10,197 nt of DNA from UBA11650 sp963997925 (GTDB lineage: Bacteria; Chloroflexota; Dehalococcoidia; Lucifugimonadales; UBA3495). The notes beneath the pieces are model-generated. The model had not been told where the DNA came from. It worked only from the letters and a program-made list of their open reading frames with translations, and made no database searches. Location of the stretch: positions 1-10,197 of the forward strand of contig CAXEOX010000112.1 of assembly GCA_963997925.1 (NCBI GenBank), in the 5' to 3' direction. Each line of letters begins with the position of its first letter. Positions within the stretch are counted from its first letter, which is position 1. Shown here piece after piece: positions 1 through 6,332 of this stretch. A program made the translations under genes and the position numbers.

Positions 1-80
1 CTCAAGGCCGCCGGGGCCGCTTCAGTTTGGGGCTTGGTTCTAGCCCGCGAGATCTGACCCCAGCCGGCTACTCCCCGCTT

Positions 81-110
81 TTCCTGGATTCCGGACTGCG
101 CCGGAATGAC
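81..110. repeat. Short palindromic intergenic repeat (REP-like)
   Basis: ATTCCGG (88-94) and CCGGAAT (101-107) form a perfect 7-bp inverted repeat around a 6-base loop. The flanks (TTCCTGG before, GACGAA after) fit a dispersed repeat of the 'GGATTCCGG...CCGGAATGAC' type that I recall from many bacterial draft genomes. Only the palindrome is seen directly; the family assignment is from memory. Confidence 0.55.
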
Positions 111-227
111 GAAATCGCCCGGCAGAACGGCGAGATTCAACGCTTGACAATGGGCATACCGTCTGCTGAAATTACCGAACCCAATACCTATCCGGGGGTA
201 ACTTCGGGGACGGCCGTCACCAGCACT

Positions 228-296
228 CCGTTCGACCTGTGCTTGTCATAGGGTCTTTCAGCGGCAGGATGGTTCGACAGGCTCACCACGAAATGG
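228..296. repeat. Degenerate inverted repeat, 'GTTCGACAGGCTCACCACGAA' type
   Basis: The right half (about 271-292) contains GGTTCGACAGGCTCACCAC, a sequence I recognise as a widespread dispersed intergenic repeat. Read backwards it gives the spurious peptide RGEPVEPS. The left half (about 228-252) is a decayed inverted copy that shares TTCG and a TTGTC segment with it. The arms no longer pair well, so this is probably an old, eroded copy. Confidence 0.5.
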
Positions 297-390
297 CGCA
301 AGCTCACTCCGGACGGTGAAAGCTCTCCACGAGCGGTATTGGAAGCGCGAAGTCCTATAGGGACAAACTGCGATTTGGGAGGAAACTACG

Positions 391-1380
391 ATGGCAGACA
401 AAACGTTGATATACGTCGGCGCGGAAGCCAGCGGATTGTACCGGAAAGAGGCTGGTGAGTCTCGTTGGGAGAACCTGACTCGGGGGATGGCTCCTTCGGC
501 CCAGGCCAGGACCATCGCCATCCACCCACAGAACCCCAAGATAGTCTTCGCCGGAACCCAGCGGGGCGTTTACCGCAGCAAGGACCAAGGCGACAACTGG
601 GAACGGATGAACCTGACCGAGGGCCGGGTAGTCTGGTCAATTAAGTTCCACCCCAACGACCCCAATGTCATGTTCCTGGGCACCGAGGGAAGCGAGGTTT
701 TCAAGAGCGAGGACGCTGGGGAGAACTGGACCTACCAGTCCACCATCTCCAATCCAGACTCGGTGCAGATGGCCTTCGCCACCCGAATCCTGGGGCTGGC
801 CATTGAGTCGAGTAATCCGAACCACATGTTCGCGGCTCTGGAAGTCGGCGGGGCGGCGCGTAGCTCCGATGCCGGCAAGTCCTGGCAGCTCACCAATAAC
901 AATTTCGCCGGAGACGTCGACCTGATGGACCTTCACGGCGTGGCCGTCGGCTCGGCGGACTCCAGTTCAGTGTTCATATCCAACCGGGTCGGCGTTTGGC
1001 GCACCAGAGACCGGGGCGACAACTGGGAGAACCTCCAGTTCGAGCGGTTCTCCGGCATCAAGTACTCGCGCGGCATCCAAGCGTCACCCAACGACCCCAA
1101 CACTCTTTACGCCTGCGTAGGCATGGACTTCGGCAGCGCGGAGGGCGGCGTGTTGCGGACCACTGACCAAGGCGACACCTGGGAACGGTTCGACAAAGGC
1201 GTAAGCGCCCAGAGCACTACCTTCGGAGTAGCCATCAATAACCAGAATCCGGAGCAAGTGTACTTCTGCACCCGCCGGGGTGGGGTGTTCGGCACCCATG
1301 ACGCCGGTGCTAGCTGGTCTGAGGACGCTCTGCCAGAAGGCGTCACCAACGTCATCAGCGTGGCTTGCGCATCGGCTTAA
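391..1380 (+). CDS. Asp-box (BNR-like) beta-propeller protein
   Basis: A 329-residue protein built from repeated Asp-boxes (S/T-x-D-x-G-x-x-W), the turn motif of sialidase, sortilin and Ycf48-like propellers. Six clear copies are visible: SKDQGDNW 63-70, SEDAGENW 106-113, SSDAGKSW 158-165, TRDRGDNW 205-212, TTDQGDTW 257-264 and THDAGASW 302-309. A degenerate seventh lies at about 22-26. Each is preceded by a strand resembling 'P-N-x-x-x-F-x-G-T'. There is no signal peptide, lipobox or membrane segment, so a cytoplasmic protein is likely. The sialidase FRIP motif and catalytic residues are not visible, so glycosidase activity is not supported; a scaffold or binding role is a guess. ATG 391 sits 7 bases after GGGAGGA (377-383), which fixes the start. 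It appears to be transcribed alone; no clear promoter was found. Confidence 0.9.
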   Translation: MADKTLIYVGAEASGLYRKEAGESRWENLTRGMAPSAQARTIAIHPQNPKIVFAGTQRGVYRSKDQGDNWERMNLTEGRVVWSIKFHPNDPNVMFLGTEGSEVFKSEDAGENWTYQSTISNPDSVQMAFATRILGLAIESSNPNHMFAALEVGGAARSSDAGKSWQLTNNNFAGDVDLMDLHGVAVGSADSSSVFISNRVGVWRTRDRGDNWENLQFERFSGIKYSRGIQASPNDPNTLYACVGMDFGSAEGGVLRTTDQGDTWERFDKGVSAQSTTFGVAINNQNPEQVYFCTRRGGVFGTHDAGASWSEDALPEGVTNVISVACASA

Positions 1381-1444
1381 GCGTAGATTCTTGACCCCGA
1401 CGCGCCTGGCATGCTTGCCATCAGCGCGGAACCAAAGCCGGAGC

Positions 1445-1495
1445 TCGCACACGGCGTAGGGGCAGGTTTGAAACCTGCCCCTACGCCGTGTGCGA
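1445..1495. repeat. Perfect palindrome with 25-bp arms
   Basis: The left arm (1445-1469) and right arm (1471-1495) are exact reverse complements around a single G at 1470. The core, GTAGGGGCAGGTTT and its mirror, belongs to a dispersed intergenic repeat class that I recall from many bacterial genomes. In RNA it would form a very stable hairpin after the Asp-box gene. There is no T-run on either side, so it is not a classic intrinsic terminator, although it could protect a 3' end or slow polymerase. Confidence 0.9.
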
Positions 1496-1567
1496 AACCT
1501 AGCTGGCAGGGCCGGTCAAATAGCTGGTACGGGGTCGTCTGGCCCGAGGAAGCAATGGTACGAATAA

Positions 1568-2737
1568 ATGGTTGATTCCCACACCCATGACCCAGTCGCG
1601 GCGGCCGCCGCCCTCGCGCCACTGATACGAGAATCTAGAGACGAACTGGATACAGCGCGTCGTCTAACGCCGTCCCTGGTTGACGGATTGGACAAGGCCG
1701 GGCTGTTTCGGTTAGGCCTGCCACGTTCGATGGGCGGTCCCGAGACCAACCCAATCACCTCATTTCACGCCATCGAAGAGCTATCCAAGGCCGACGGCTC
1801 GGTCGGTTGGTGCGCCATGCTGTCCAGCGGTACCGGGGTTTTCACTGGCTGGCTGGAGGCGGACGTGGGGCAATCGATGTTCGGCCGGCCCCCTGACTTC
1901 AGGCTGGCCGGTTCAATACGTCCGGAAGGCCGGGCCATCATCGCCGACGGCGGCTACATAGTGACTGGGCAGTGGGACTACGCCAGCGGTGTTAACCACG
2001 CCAACTGGCTTCTCTGTACGTGCAAGGTTGAGGACGGCAACGGTCCCCAGTTGACGGACCAGGGAACGCCGGTGACCCGGGTGTTGTTGGCTCCGGTGAA
2101 TGCTGCCATTATCATCGACACCTGGGACGTGATGGGGATGCGAGGCACCGGGAGCAACGACTTCGTACTGAATGACGTTTTCGTTCCGGATGAACGTACC
2201 TTTTCCCTTCTGGATACTCCGCGAGAGGAAGGGCCCCTATACCATCCCCGGTTCTTCTTCACCGGTCTTTGGACACAGACTGTCGCCAACGCATTAGGCA
2301 TGGCTCGTGGAGCGATGAACGCGTTCTTGGAGTTGGCGGCTGAGTCCGGGTCTACCATGTCTCCGACCCTTTTGAGGGATCGCCCGGCCGCTCAGAGCGC
2401 AGTGGGAGAGGCTGAAGCTATCATCAGTGGAGCCCGCGCCTACGTTCTGGACTCCGTCGGCAGGGCTTGGCAAGCTACTCGCGATGGAAATCAAGACCCA
2501 AGCAGGGAAATCGCCCAGTCCCGGCTGGCCATCACCCGAGGCATAAGGGAATCGGTGAGAGCCGTGGACATCCTGTTCCATGCCGCAGGTAGCAACGCCG
2601 TACATCGCAGGCATCCGCTGGAGCGGTTCTTTAGAGACATCCACGTCGCCGCCCAGCATATTGCCGGTTTACCCTCCAACATTGAGGCGGGTGGACGCGT
2701 GATGCTGGGATTGGAGCCTGGCGGGCCGGGCTGGTAG
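1568..2737 (+). CDS. Acyl-CoA-dehydrogenase-fold flavin monooxygenase-like protein
   Basis: A 389-residue protein with the acyl-CoA dehydrogenase layout: a helical N-terminal domain (about 10-110), a central beta domain (about 111-215) and a C-terminal four-helix domain (about 230-385). Visible hallmarks are GRAIIADGGYIVTGQWDYAS (121-140), GTGSNDFVLNDVFVPDER (193-210) and a C-terminal segment LERFFRDIHVAAQHI (351-365). The last is the R-D-x-H-x-x-x-Q-H pattern of the two-component monooxygenase branch (HsaA, DszC and hydroxyphenylacetate hydroxylase relatives). I see no residue that is clearly the catalytic glutamate of true acyl-CoA dehydrogenases. I therefore infer a reduced-flavin-dependent hydroxylase, or oxidoreductase, acting on an aromatic or other small organic substrate; the substrate is unknown and no flavin reductase gene is nearby. 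The start at ATG 1568 has no well-placed Shine-Dalgarno; GAGGA (1546-1550) lies 17 bases upstream. Confidence 0.85.
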   Translation: MVDSHTHDPVAAAAALAPLIRESRDELDTARRLTPSLVDGLDKAGLFRLGLPRSMGGPETNPITSFHAIEELSKADGSVGWCAMLSSGTGVFTGWLEADVGQSMFGRPPDFRLAGSIRPEGRAIIADGGYIVTGQWDYASGVNHANWLLCTCKVEDGNGPQLTDQGTPVTRVLLAPVNAAIIIDTWDVMGMRGTGSNDFVLNDVFVPDERTFSLLDTPREEGPLYHPRFFFTGLWTQTVANALGMARGAMNAFLELAAESGSTMSPTLLRDRPAAQSAVGEAEAIISGARAYVLDSVGRAWQATRDGNQDPSREIAQSRLAITRGIRESVRAVDILFHAAGSNAVHRRHPLERFFRDIHVAAQHIAGLPSNIEAGGRVMLGLEPGGPGW

Positions 2738-2749
2738 CTTTTAGCTAGC

Positions 2750-3412
2750 TTAAGCCTCGCTACGGTCCCATTCAGGCAAAGCCCAGTATCCATCGGCCGG
2801 TATCTCAATAGCTCCGGACACTCCTTGGGCCCGCTTTAGCCGCTGGACGTTGAACAGGTGGGTGGTGAACTCGTAGTAACGGTGGAGGAAGGTGGTTTCC
2901 AGATTTATGTAAACCTTGGTTGAATCACCGGGCACCGGGCGGACGCCACCAGGGAATAGCTGGGGATATTGGGTGAAGAGGCCCGTGGCCGGCGACTCCA
3001 ACTCTTTGCTTCTCAACGAACCGACTGTCTCCGAGGAAAGTACCGACCAGCAGAGGTCCAACCCTAGAGTCAGCTTTTCCAGAAGGGCTTCCGGCTCCCA
3101 GTACAGGTTCTCGTCCAGGCGCCTGTCGAAGGGGGAATCCAGCAGGCGATCGTACTCCTCACCCTTGGCCAGGCCTTTGGGGAAGAGAACCTTACCCCAC
3201 CGGTTCCATATCCATCGCAGGTCTCCCGACGCCAGATGGCTCAGGTTACGGCGGATGCTCCATTTGCTCCATTCCCACTGGTCCGATTCGAAGTCCAGTT
3301 GGGCATCAGTAAGGCCTTGAACCTCAGCCGACACCCACTGGTAGATGGTGTTTTCGAACTGGGGGAACAGGGACGTTGCCGGAGCGTCGTTGGATAATTG
3401 GTTAGTCGCCAT
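2750..3412 (-). CDS. DinB/YfiT-superfamily four-helix protein
   Basis: A 220-residue protein of the DinB-like four-helix-bundle superfamily. This superfamily contains metal-binding enzymes such as mycothiol- or bacillithiol-dependent transferases and many uncharacterised members. Seen in the sequence: an N-terminal helix ending in LTDAQLDFES (34-43), the W-S-I-R-R-N-L-S-H-L block (51-60) typical of helix 2 with His59, and a C-terminal helix (about 174-197) with His177 and His185. These three histidines are candidate ligands of the usual metal triad. The protein is longer than the common 150-170 residues because of a loop at about 78-105 and a C-terminal tail. The start is supported by GGAG 8 bases upstream on the minus strand. 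It converges with the flavin enzyme gene, with 12 bp between stop codons. The thiol cofactor and reaction cannot be read from sequence. Confidence 0.75.
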   Translation of the reverse strand: MATNQLSNDAPATSLFPQFENTIYQWVSAEVQGLTDAQLDFESDQWEWSKWSIRRNLSHLASGDLRWIWNRWGKVLFPKGLAKGEEYDRLLDSPFDRRLDENLYWEPEALLEKLTLGLDLCWSVLSSETVGSLRSKELESPATGLFTQYPQLFPGGVRPVPGDSTKVYINLETTFLHRYYEFTTHLFNVQRLKRAQGVSGAIEIPADGYWALPEWDRSEA

Positions 3413-3480
3413 GGAACTCGCTCCAATCCCGCCTGCGTCAGACGGATACAGTATTCAAGTCACTTGGCTGGCCATCACCT

Positions 3481-3567
3481 GTCATTCTGAGAGTAGCGAA
3501 GAATCTCCTGTTGAGAGGTGGCTAGATTCTTACGTCATCCTTCAGCCGAAGGACTGCTCAGAATGAC
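3481..3567. repeat. Terminal-inverted-repeat element (MITE-like)
   Basis: The perfect 11-bp termini GTCATTCTGAG (3481-3491) and CTCAGAATGAC (3557-3567) enclose a second perfect 8-bp inverted pair, AAGAATCT (3499-3506) and AGATTCTT (3524-3531). The whole 87-bp unit therefore folds as a branched hairpin and codes for nothing plausible. It resembles the common dispersed 'GTCATTCTGAG-CGAAGAATCT' repeat class. It sits between two minus-strand genes and may end transcription from the upstream gene or alter mRNA stability. Confidence 0.85.
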
Positions 3568-3598
3568 GGTTTGAGGGGCAGCACCTAACGGAGCTAGC

Positions 3599-4180
3599 CT
3601 AGCCGCCCACCCAGGTCTCAGACCAAGCCAAGCAGGCCGCGCTACTAACTCTGTCACCACGCATCTCCGGGTAAACGTTGCCTTGGATGACCTCTCCATT
3701 GAAGGTGATTTGCGCCCTTCGTGCCGGAAAGAAGCAACTGTACACTCCGATTTCCCGGCCCGGAATGGTCCCGACCGGTGCCGTCAACATGTAGGGTTCA
3801 ACAAAGTCGTACCAAGTGAGGGCGATGATGTCCTCGTCACTCTCGACGCTCTCGGTCCAGAAGGAGTTGGTATCCCCGGTCTTGCCGAACTCCGCCTGAA
3901 TCACCGGCGTGTCCTGGTCGGCGAACTCGGGGAAGAGAACCGATTCGATGGTGGATTGGAGGTAGCGGGTCATGGCGATGTTGTCCGAGTAGATGCGGAC
4001 CTCGTCGTCGACCAAGTCGCTCTTTAAGAACAGTACGTGCCCCGCTCCACCGGGCGAATACAAGATGCGCCAGTGGCTGATGCGAGTCGTCTGGGTTCCG
4101 CCTTCTTCAGCGGCCAAACGGATAAATGAGTTCTCCCCAGTTAAAAGTACCTTGTTGGGGTCGGTGGGATTGGTTGTCAT
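3599..4180 (-). CDS. Uncharacterised protein, tandem paralog A
   Basis: A 193-residue protein that I do not recognise. It is about three quarters identical by eye to the product of the adjacent gene at 4235-4819. The shared blocks are an invariant N-terminus (MTTNPTDPNKVL...), SHWRILYSPGG near 35-45, VRIYSDNIAMTR near 61-72, a GDTNSFW segment with VESxE and IALTWYDF in the middle, and a C-terminal ACLAWSETWVG. The composition suggests a compact soluble, mainly beta fold rich in Trp, Tyr and Phe. There is no signal peptide, membrane helix or obvious catalytic motif. A 54-bp gap separates it from paralog B and I see no convincing promoter there, so the two are probably co-transcribed. The start is supported by AGAGG 7 bases upstream, and the same leader pattern (TAAAAAG) precedes both copies. 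Confidence 0.8.
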   Translation of the reverse strand: MTTNPTDPNKVLLTGENSFIRLAAEEGGTQTTRISHWRILYSPGGAGHVLFLKSDLVDDEVRIYSDNIAMTRYLQSTIESVLFPEFADQDTPVIQAEFGKTGDTNSFWTESVESDEDIIALTWYDFVEPYMLTAPVGTIPGREIGVYSCFFPARRAQITFNGEVIQGNVYPEMRGDRVSSAACLAWSETWVGG

Positions 4181-4234
4181 GTATGGACCTCTTTTTAACA
4201 GATTGAAGATTGCATTGTCCTAATTTTAGGGTAC

Positions 4235-4819
4235 CTAGGAGCCGACCCAGGTCTCCGACCAAGCCAAGCAAGCCGTACTACTCGCTTTTCCGGCACGCGG
4301 CTCTAGGTAGACGTTGCCCTGTGCTAGTTTACCGTTAATGGTCATCTGCGCCCGCCGGGCCGGAATGAAGCAACTGTACACTCCGAGATTCCGACCTGGC
4401 GTGCTTCCGACGGGCCTCACCCACATGATCGGCTCAAGGAAATCGTACCAGGTGAGGGCAATCATCTCTTCTGCGCTCTCGACACTCTCGATCCAAAAAG
4501 AATTGGTGTCGCCTGTCTTGTCGAATTCCGCTTGGATCACCGGCAGGTCTAGGCCAGCGAACTCAACGAGAGCGCCGGTTGCCATGATTGTAGCTTGCAG
4601 CCAACGAGTCATAGCGATATTGTCCGAGTATATGCGGACCTCATCGTTCACCATATCGCTCTTCATAAACAGCACGTGTCCCGGCCCGCCCGGCGAGAAT
4701 AATATCCGCCAATGGCTAACACGAGTCGTCAGGGGTCCTCCTTCCTCTTTTGACAGGCGGATAAAAGAGTTTTCTCCGGTCAACAGCACTTTATTGGGGT
4801 CGGTAGGATTAGTGGTCAT
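4235..4819 (-). CDS. Uncharacterised protein, tandem paralog B
   Basis: A 194-residue sister of the protein encoded at 3599-4180, also of unknown function. It differs mainly in three places: a variable stretch at about 78-90 (with one extra residue), the segment at about 130-145 and the last third of the C-terminal region. The aromatic and charged blocks are kept. Across the first 21 codons the two proteins are identical while 12 codons differ synonymously, so both copies appear to be under protein-level selection and the duplication is not recent. The gene begins downstream of the intrinsic terminator of the HMG-CoA-lyase-like gene. Its leader carries AAGGGA as Shine-Dalgarno. TAAGAT (4844-4849, minus strand) could be a -10 box but lacks a matching -35. 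Confidence 0.8.
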   Translation of the reverse strand: MTTNPTDPNKVLLTGENSFIRLSKEEGGPLTTRVSHWRILFSPGGPGHVLFMKSDMVNDEVRIYSDNIAMTRWLQATIMATGALVEFAGLDLPVIQAEFDKTGDTNSFWIESVESAEEMIALTWYDFLEPIMWVRPVGSTPGRNLGVYSCFIPARRAQMTINGKLAQGNVYLEPRAGKASSTACLAWSETWVGS

Positions 4820-4853
4820 TGATGGTCCCTTTTTAGGTTGCCAATCTTAGCCC

Positions 4854-4894
4854 AAAAATCTAGAGGCCGCCCCTTGTTAACGGAGCGGCCTCTA
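4854..4894 (-). terminator. Intrinsic terminator after the HMG-CoA-lyase-like gene
   Basis: TAGAGGCCGC (4861-4870) and GCGGCCTCTA (4885-4894) form a perfect 10-bp stem with a 14-base loop. Read on the minus strand, the stem is followed by GATTTTTGGG (A-run at 4854-4858 on the plus strand), giving a short U-tract. It lies 33 bases past the stop codon of the gene ending at 4927. The other side of the stem has no T-run, so it should work on the minus strand only. Confidence 0.85.
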
Positions 4895-4926
4895 ATTGTA
4901 TCCGATGGACCCTGTACCGGAGCGGG

Positions 4927-6111
4927 TTAGTCCTTGGCTGGGAACCAGTCCTGTTTCCAGGGCCAGTCGCCGTTGCCGTCGTCGTAAGCCGGTTGTCCGG
5001 CGTCGACCCGGTCCCGGTAGGGACTGGTGATGGGGTTCTGGTACGGGTATATGCCGCCTTCGTAGGCTGAGGGGCCAACCTTGAAGTGCTTGGCCTGTTC
5101 CAGGGTCTCCACGAAGGGCATGTCGATGTTGTAAAGCTGCTCATGCTTCTTGGGCCGAGGGCCAGCCTTGGATACGTGGCCGTATAGCTCCCGTCCCACT
5201 ACGCTTTCCAACGCCCATACGCAATCGATGAGCTTGTCGATGTCCACACCGGTCTCGATACCCATGTCTTCCATCATGTGAATGAGGTCTTCAGTGGGAG
5301 CCATGCCGGTGGCGCGGCCATTGCCACAGTAAGGGCAGCCGCCGAATCCGCCGATGGTTCCATCGATGTCCAGTGTGTCGTCCGGACCCAGAACCCGCAT
5401 GGCCGCATACGCCGACGCGATGGCCATGTTCCGGCCGTTGTGGAGGTGCAACCGGATGTGGTTGATCTCCGGCCAGCGTTCCTTCACCCGGTAAACGCTC
5501 TCTTCAACCTTGGCGGGAGTGCAGTGGCTCATAGGGTCGCCCATGGCGCAACTGCGGACGTCGATGCCGACCTCGTCCCACATGCTGTGCTGCTTCTCAA
5601 GCATGGTCATCAGGTTGTCCACCGGGAACTCACCCAGGAAGTTGGAGCCCCAGCTGGCGTTGGTGCCGATGCCAGCTTCTTTGATGTTTAGTTCTTGAGC
5701 TTGGGCGATGACCTGGGGCCAGCGCTCCATCTCTTGCATCTGCGTCCGGTTGGTGTTCCGGCGAACGAAGACGTCGCACATGTGAACTCCCAAACGGGGA
5801 TACTGGTCCCGCTCGATGGTCAACGGAGGAGAGTAGGCCCGCGCCCGCTCGACGCCCCGGGAGTTCAGCGCCAGAGCAGTGTAATTGATGCCGGGTTTGG
5901 GGGTAAAGTTGGTAACAATCTCGTCGATGCGCTCCATCTGCGGGGTCCACTTGGGACTCACGAAGGAGCCTACAACAATCTGCTTCAAACCGGTCTCCGA
6001 CAAAGCGTCCAAAAGAGTGACTTTGTCTTCCACCGATATCTGGGAATCTTCGATCTGCATGCCTTCGCGCATGCCTTCTTCTTTGTAATTAACCTTCGGG
6101 TAACTAGGCAT
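4927..6111 (-). CDS. HMG-CoA-lyase-like (HMGL, DRE-TIM) enzyme
   Basis: A 394-residue TIM-barrel protein of the HMGL-like family (HMG-CoA lyase, isopropylmalate and citramalate synthases, 4-hydroxy-2-oxovalerate aldolase). Family motifs in order: REGMQ (15-19), where the family usually has RDGxQ; the divalent-metal HxH motif as LHLHN (221-225); and the glycine-rich loop IGGFGGCPYCGNG (253-265) with Cys259 at the place of the HMG-CoA lyase catalytic cysteine, followed by PTEDL (272-276). It is about 70-90 residues longer than HMG-CoA lyase, with a Trp/Pro-rich C-terminal tail after about 320. I infer an acyl-CoA or 2-oxoacid C-C lyase/aldolase of unknown substrate. The start at 6111 is chosen because AAGGAGGAGCT directly precedes the ATG and the promoter at 6174-6203 lies just upstream; a longer frame reaching 6279 would read through both. 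Confidence 0.85.
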   Translation of the reverse strand: MPSYPKVNYKEEGMREGMQIEDSQISVEDKVTLLDALSETGLKQIVVGSFVSPKWTPQMERIDEIVTNFTPKPGINYTALALNSRGVERARAYSPPLTIERDQYPRLGVHMCDVFVRRNTNRTQMQEMERWPQVIAQAQELNIKEAGIGTNASWGSNFLGEFPVDNLMTMLEKQHSMWDEVGIDVRSCAMGDPMSHCTPAKVEESVYRVKERWPEINHIRLHLHNGRNMAIASAYAAMRVLGPDDTLDIDGTIGGFGGCPYCGNGRATGMAPTEDLIHMMEDMGIETGVDIDKLIDCVWALESVVGRELYGHVSKAGPRPKKHEQLYNIDMPFVETLEQAKHFKVGPSAYEGGIYPYQNPITSPYRDRVDAGQPAYDDGNGDWPWKQDWFPAKD

Positions 6112-6173
6112 AGCTCCTCCTTCCCGGTTATCGATATCGCGCGTACCTGCGCCCGTGTGTCTTCCCTGGCCGG

Positions 6174-6203
6174 ATTGTATTGCTCTACGAGGCTGATTGT
6201 CAA
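6174..6203 (-). promoter_or_regulatory. Sigma70-type promoter of the HMG-CoA-lyase-like gene
   Basis: On the minus strand, TTGACA (6198-6203) is followed by an 18-bp spacer and TACAAT (6174-6179). This is a perfect -35 with a 5-of-6 -10. Transcription would start near 6167, giving a leader of about 55 bases that ends in the strong Shine-Dalgarno at 6112-6122. Confidence 0.8.
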
Positions 6204-6332
6204 GAAAATTCAGGCTGCCGGAGCGGAGTTGGAGCGGTTCTGTGGAGTCTGAAATCGTGCGGGTACTTCGGATACTCACACGCCATTTTTCGACGGGGTA
6301 TTCTTCGCCCGATCCAGGAACAGACTTAAGGA

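Larger units (their letters stand above)
1..390. other. Gene-free leader with degenerate repeats
   Basis: No open frame here looks like a real gene; the short frames carry low-complexity translations typical of intergenic repeats. The stretch contains a small palindrome near 88-107 and a degenerate inverted repeat near 228-296, listed separately. A TTGACA at 144-149 is followed after 17 bp by TGAAAT (4 of 6 matches to TATAAT). This could be a weak promoter for the gene starting at 391, but the leader would be about 210 bases long and I am not confident in it. A good Shine-Dalgarno sequence (GGGAGGA, 377-383) ends the region. Confidence 0.6.

Noticed and set aside
27..251. 74-codon open frame at the left edge
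   Set aside because: It spans a palindromic repeat, has no Shine-Dalgarno and no protein-like composition.
258..539. 93-codon minus-strand frame
   Set aside because: Its end translates a dispersed repeat (GEPVEP-type artefact) and the rest is antisense to the Asp-box gene.
1445..1495. The 25-bp-arm palindrome as an intrinsic terminator
   Set aside because: No T-run follows it on either strand.
4314..4850. 178-codon plus-strand frame
   Set aside because: Antisense shadow of paralog B; the minus-strand frame has a paralog, start signals and a conserved protein sequence, this one does not.
5695..6252. 185-codon plus-strand frame
   Set aside because: Antisense to the HMG-CoA-lyase-like gene and its promoter; no family resemblance.
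6112..6279. 56-codon N-terminal extension of the HMG-CoA-lyase-like protein
   Set aside because: It would translate through a consensus promoter and a strong Shine-Dalgarno located directly before ATG 6111.
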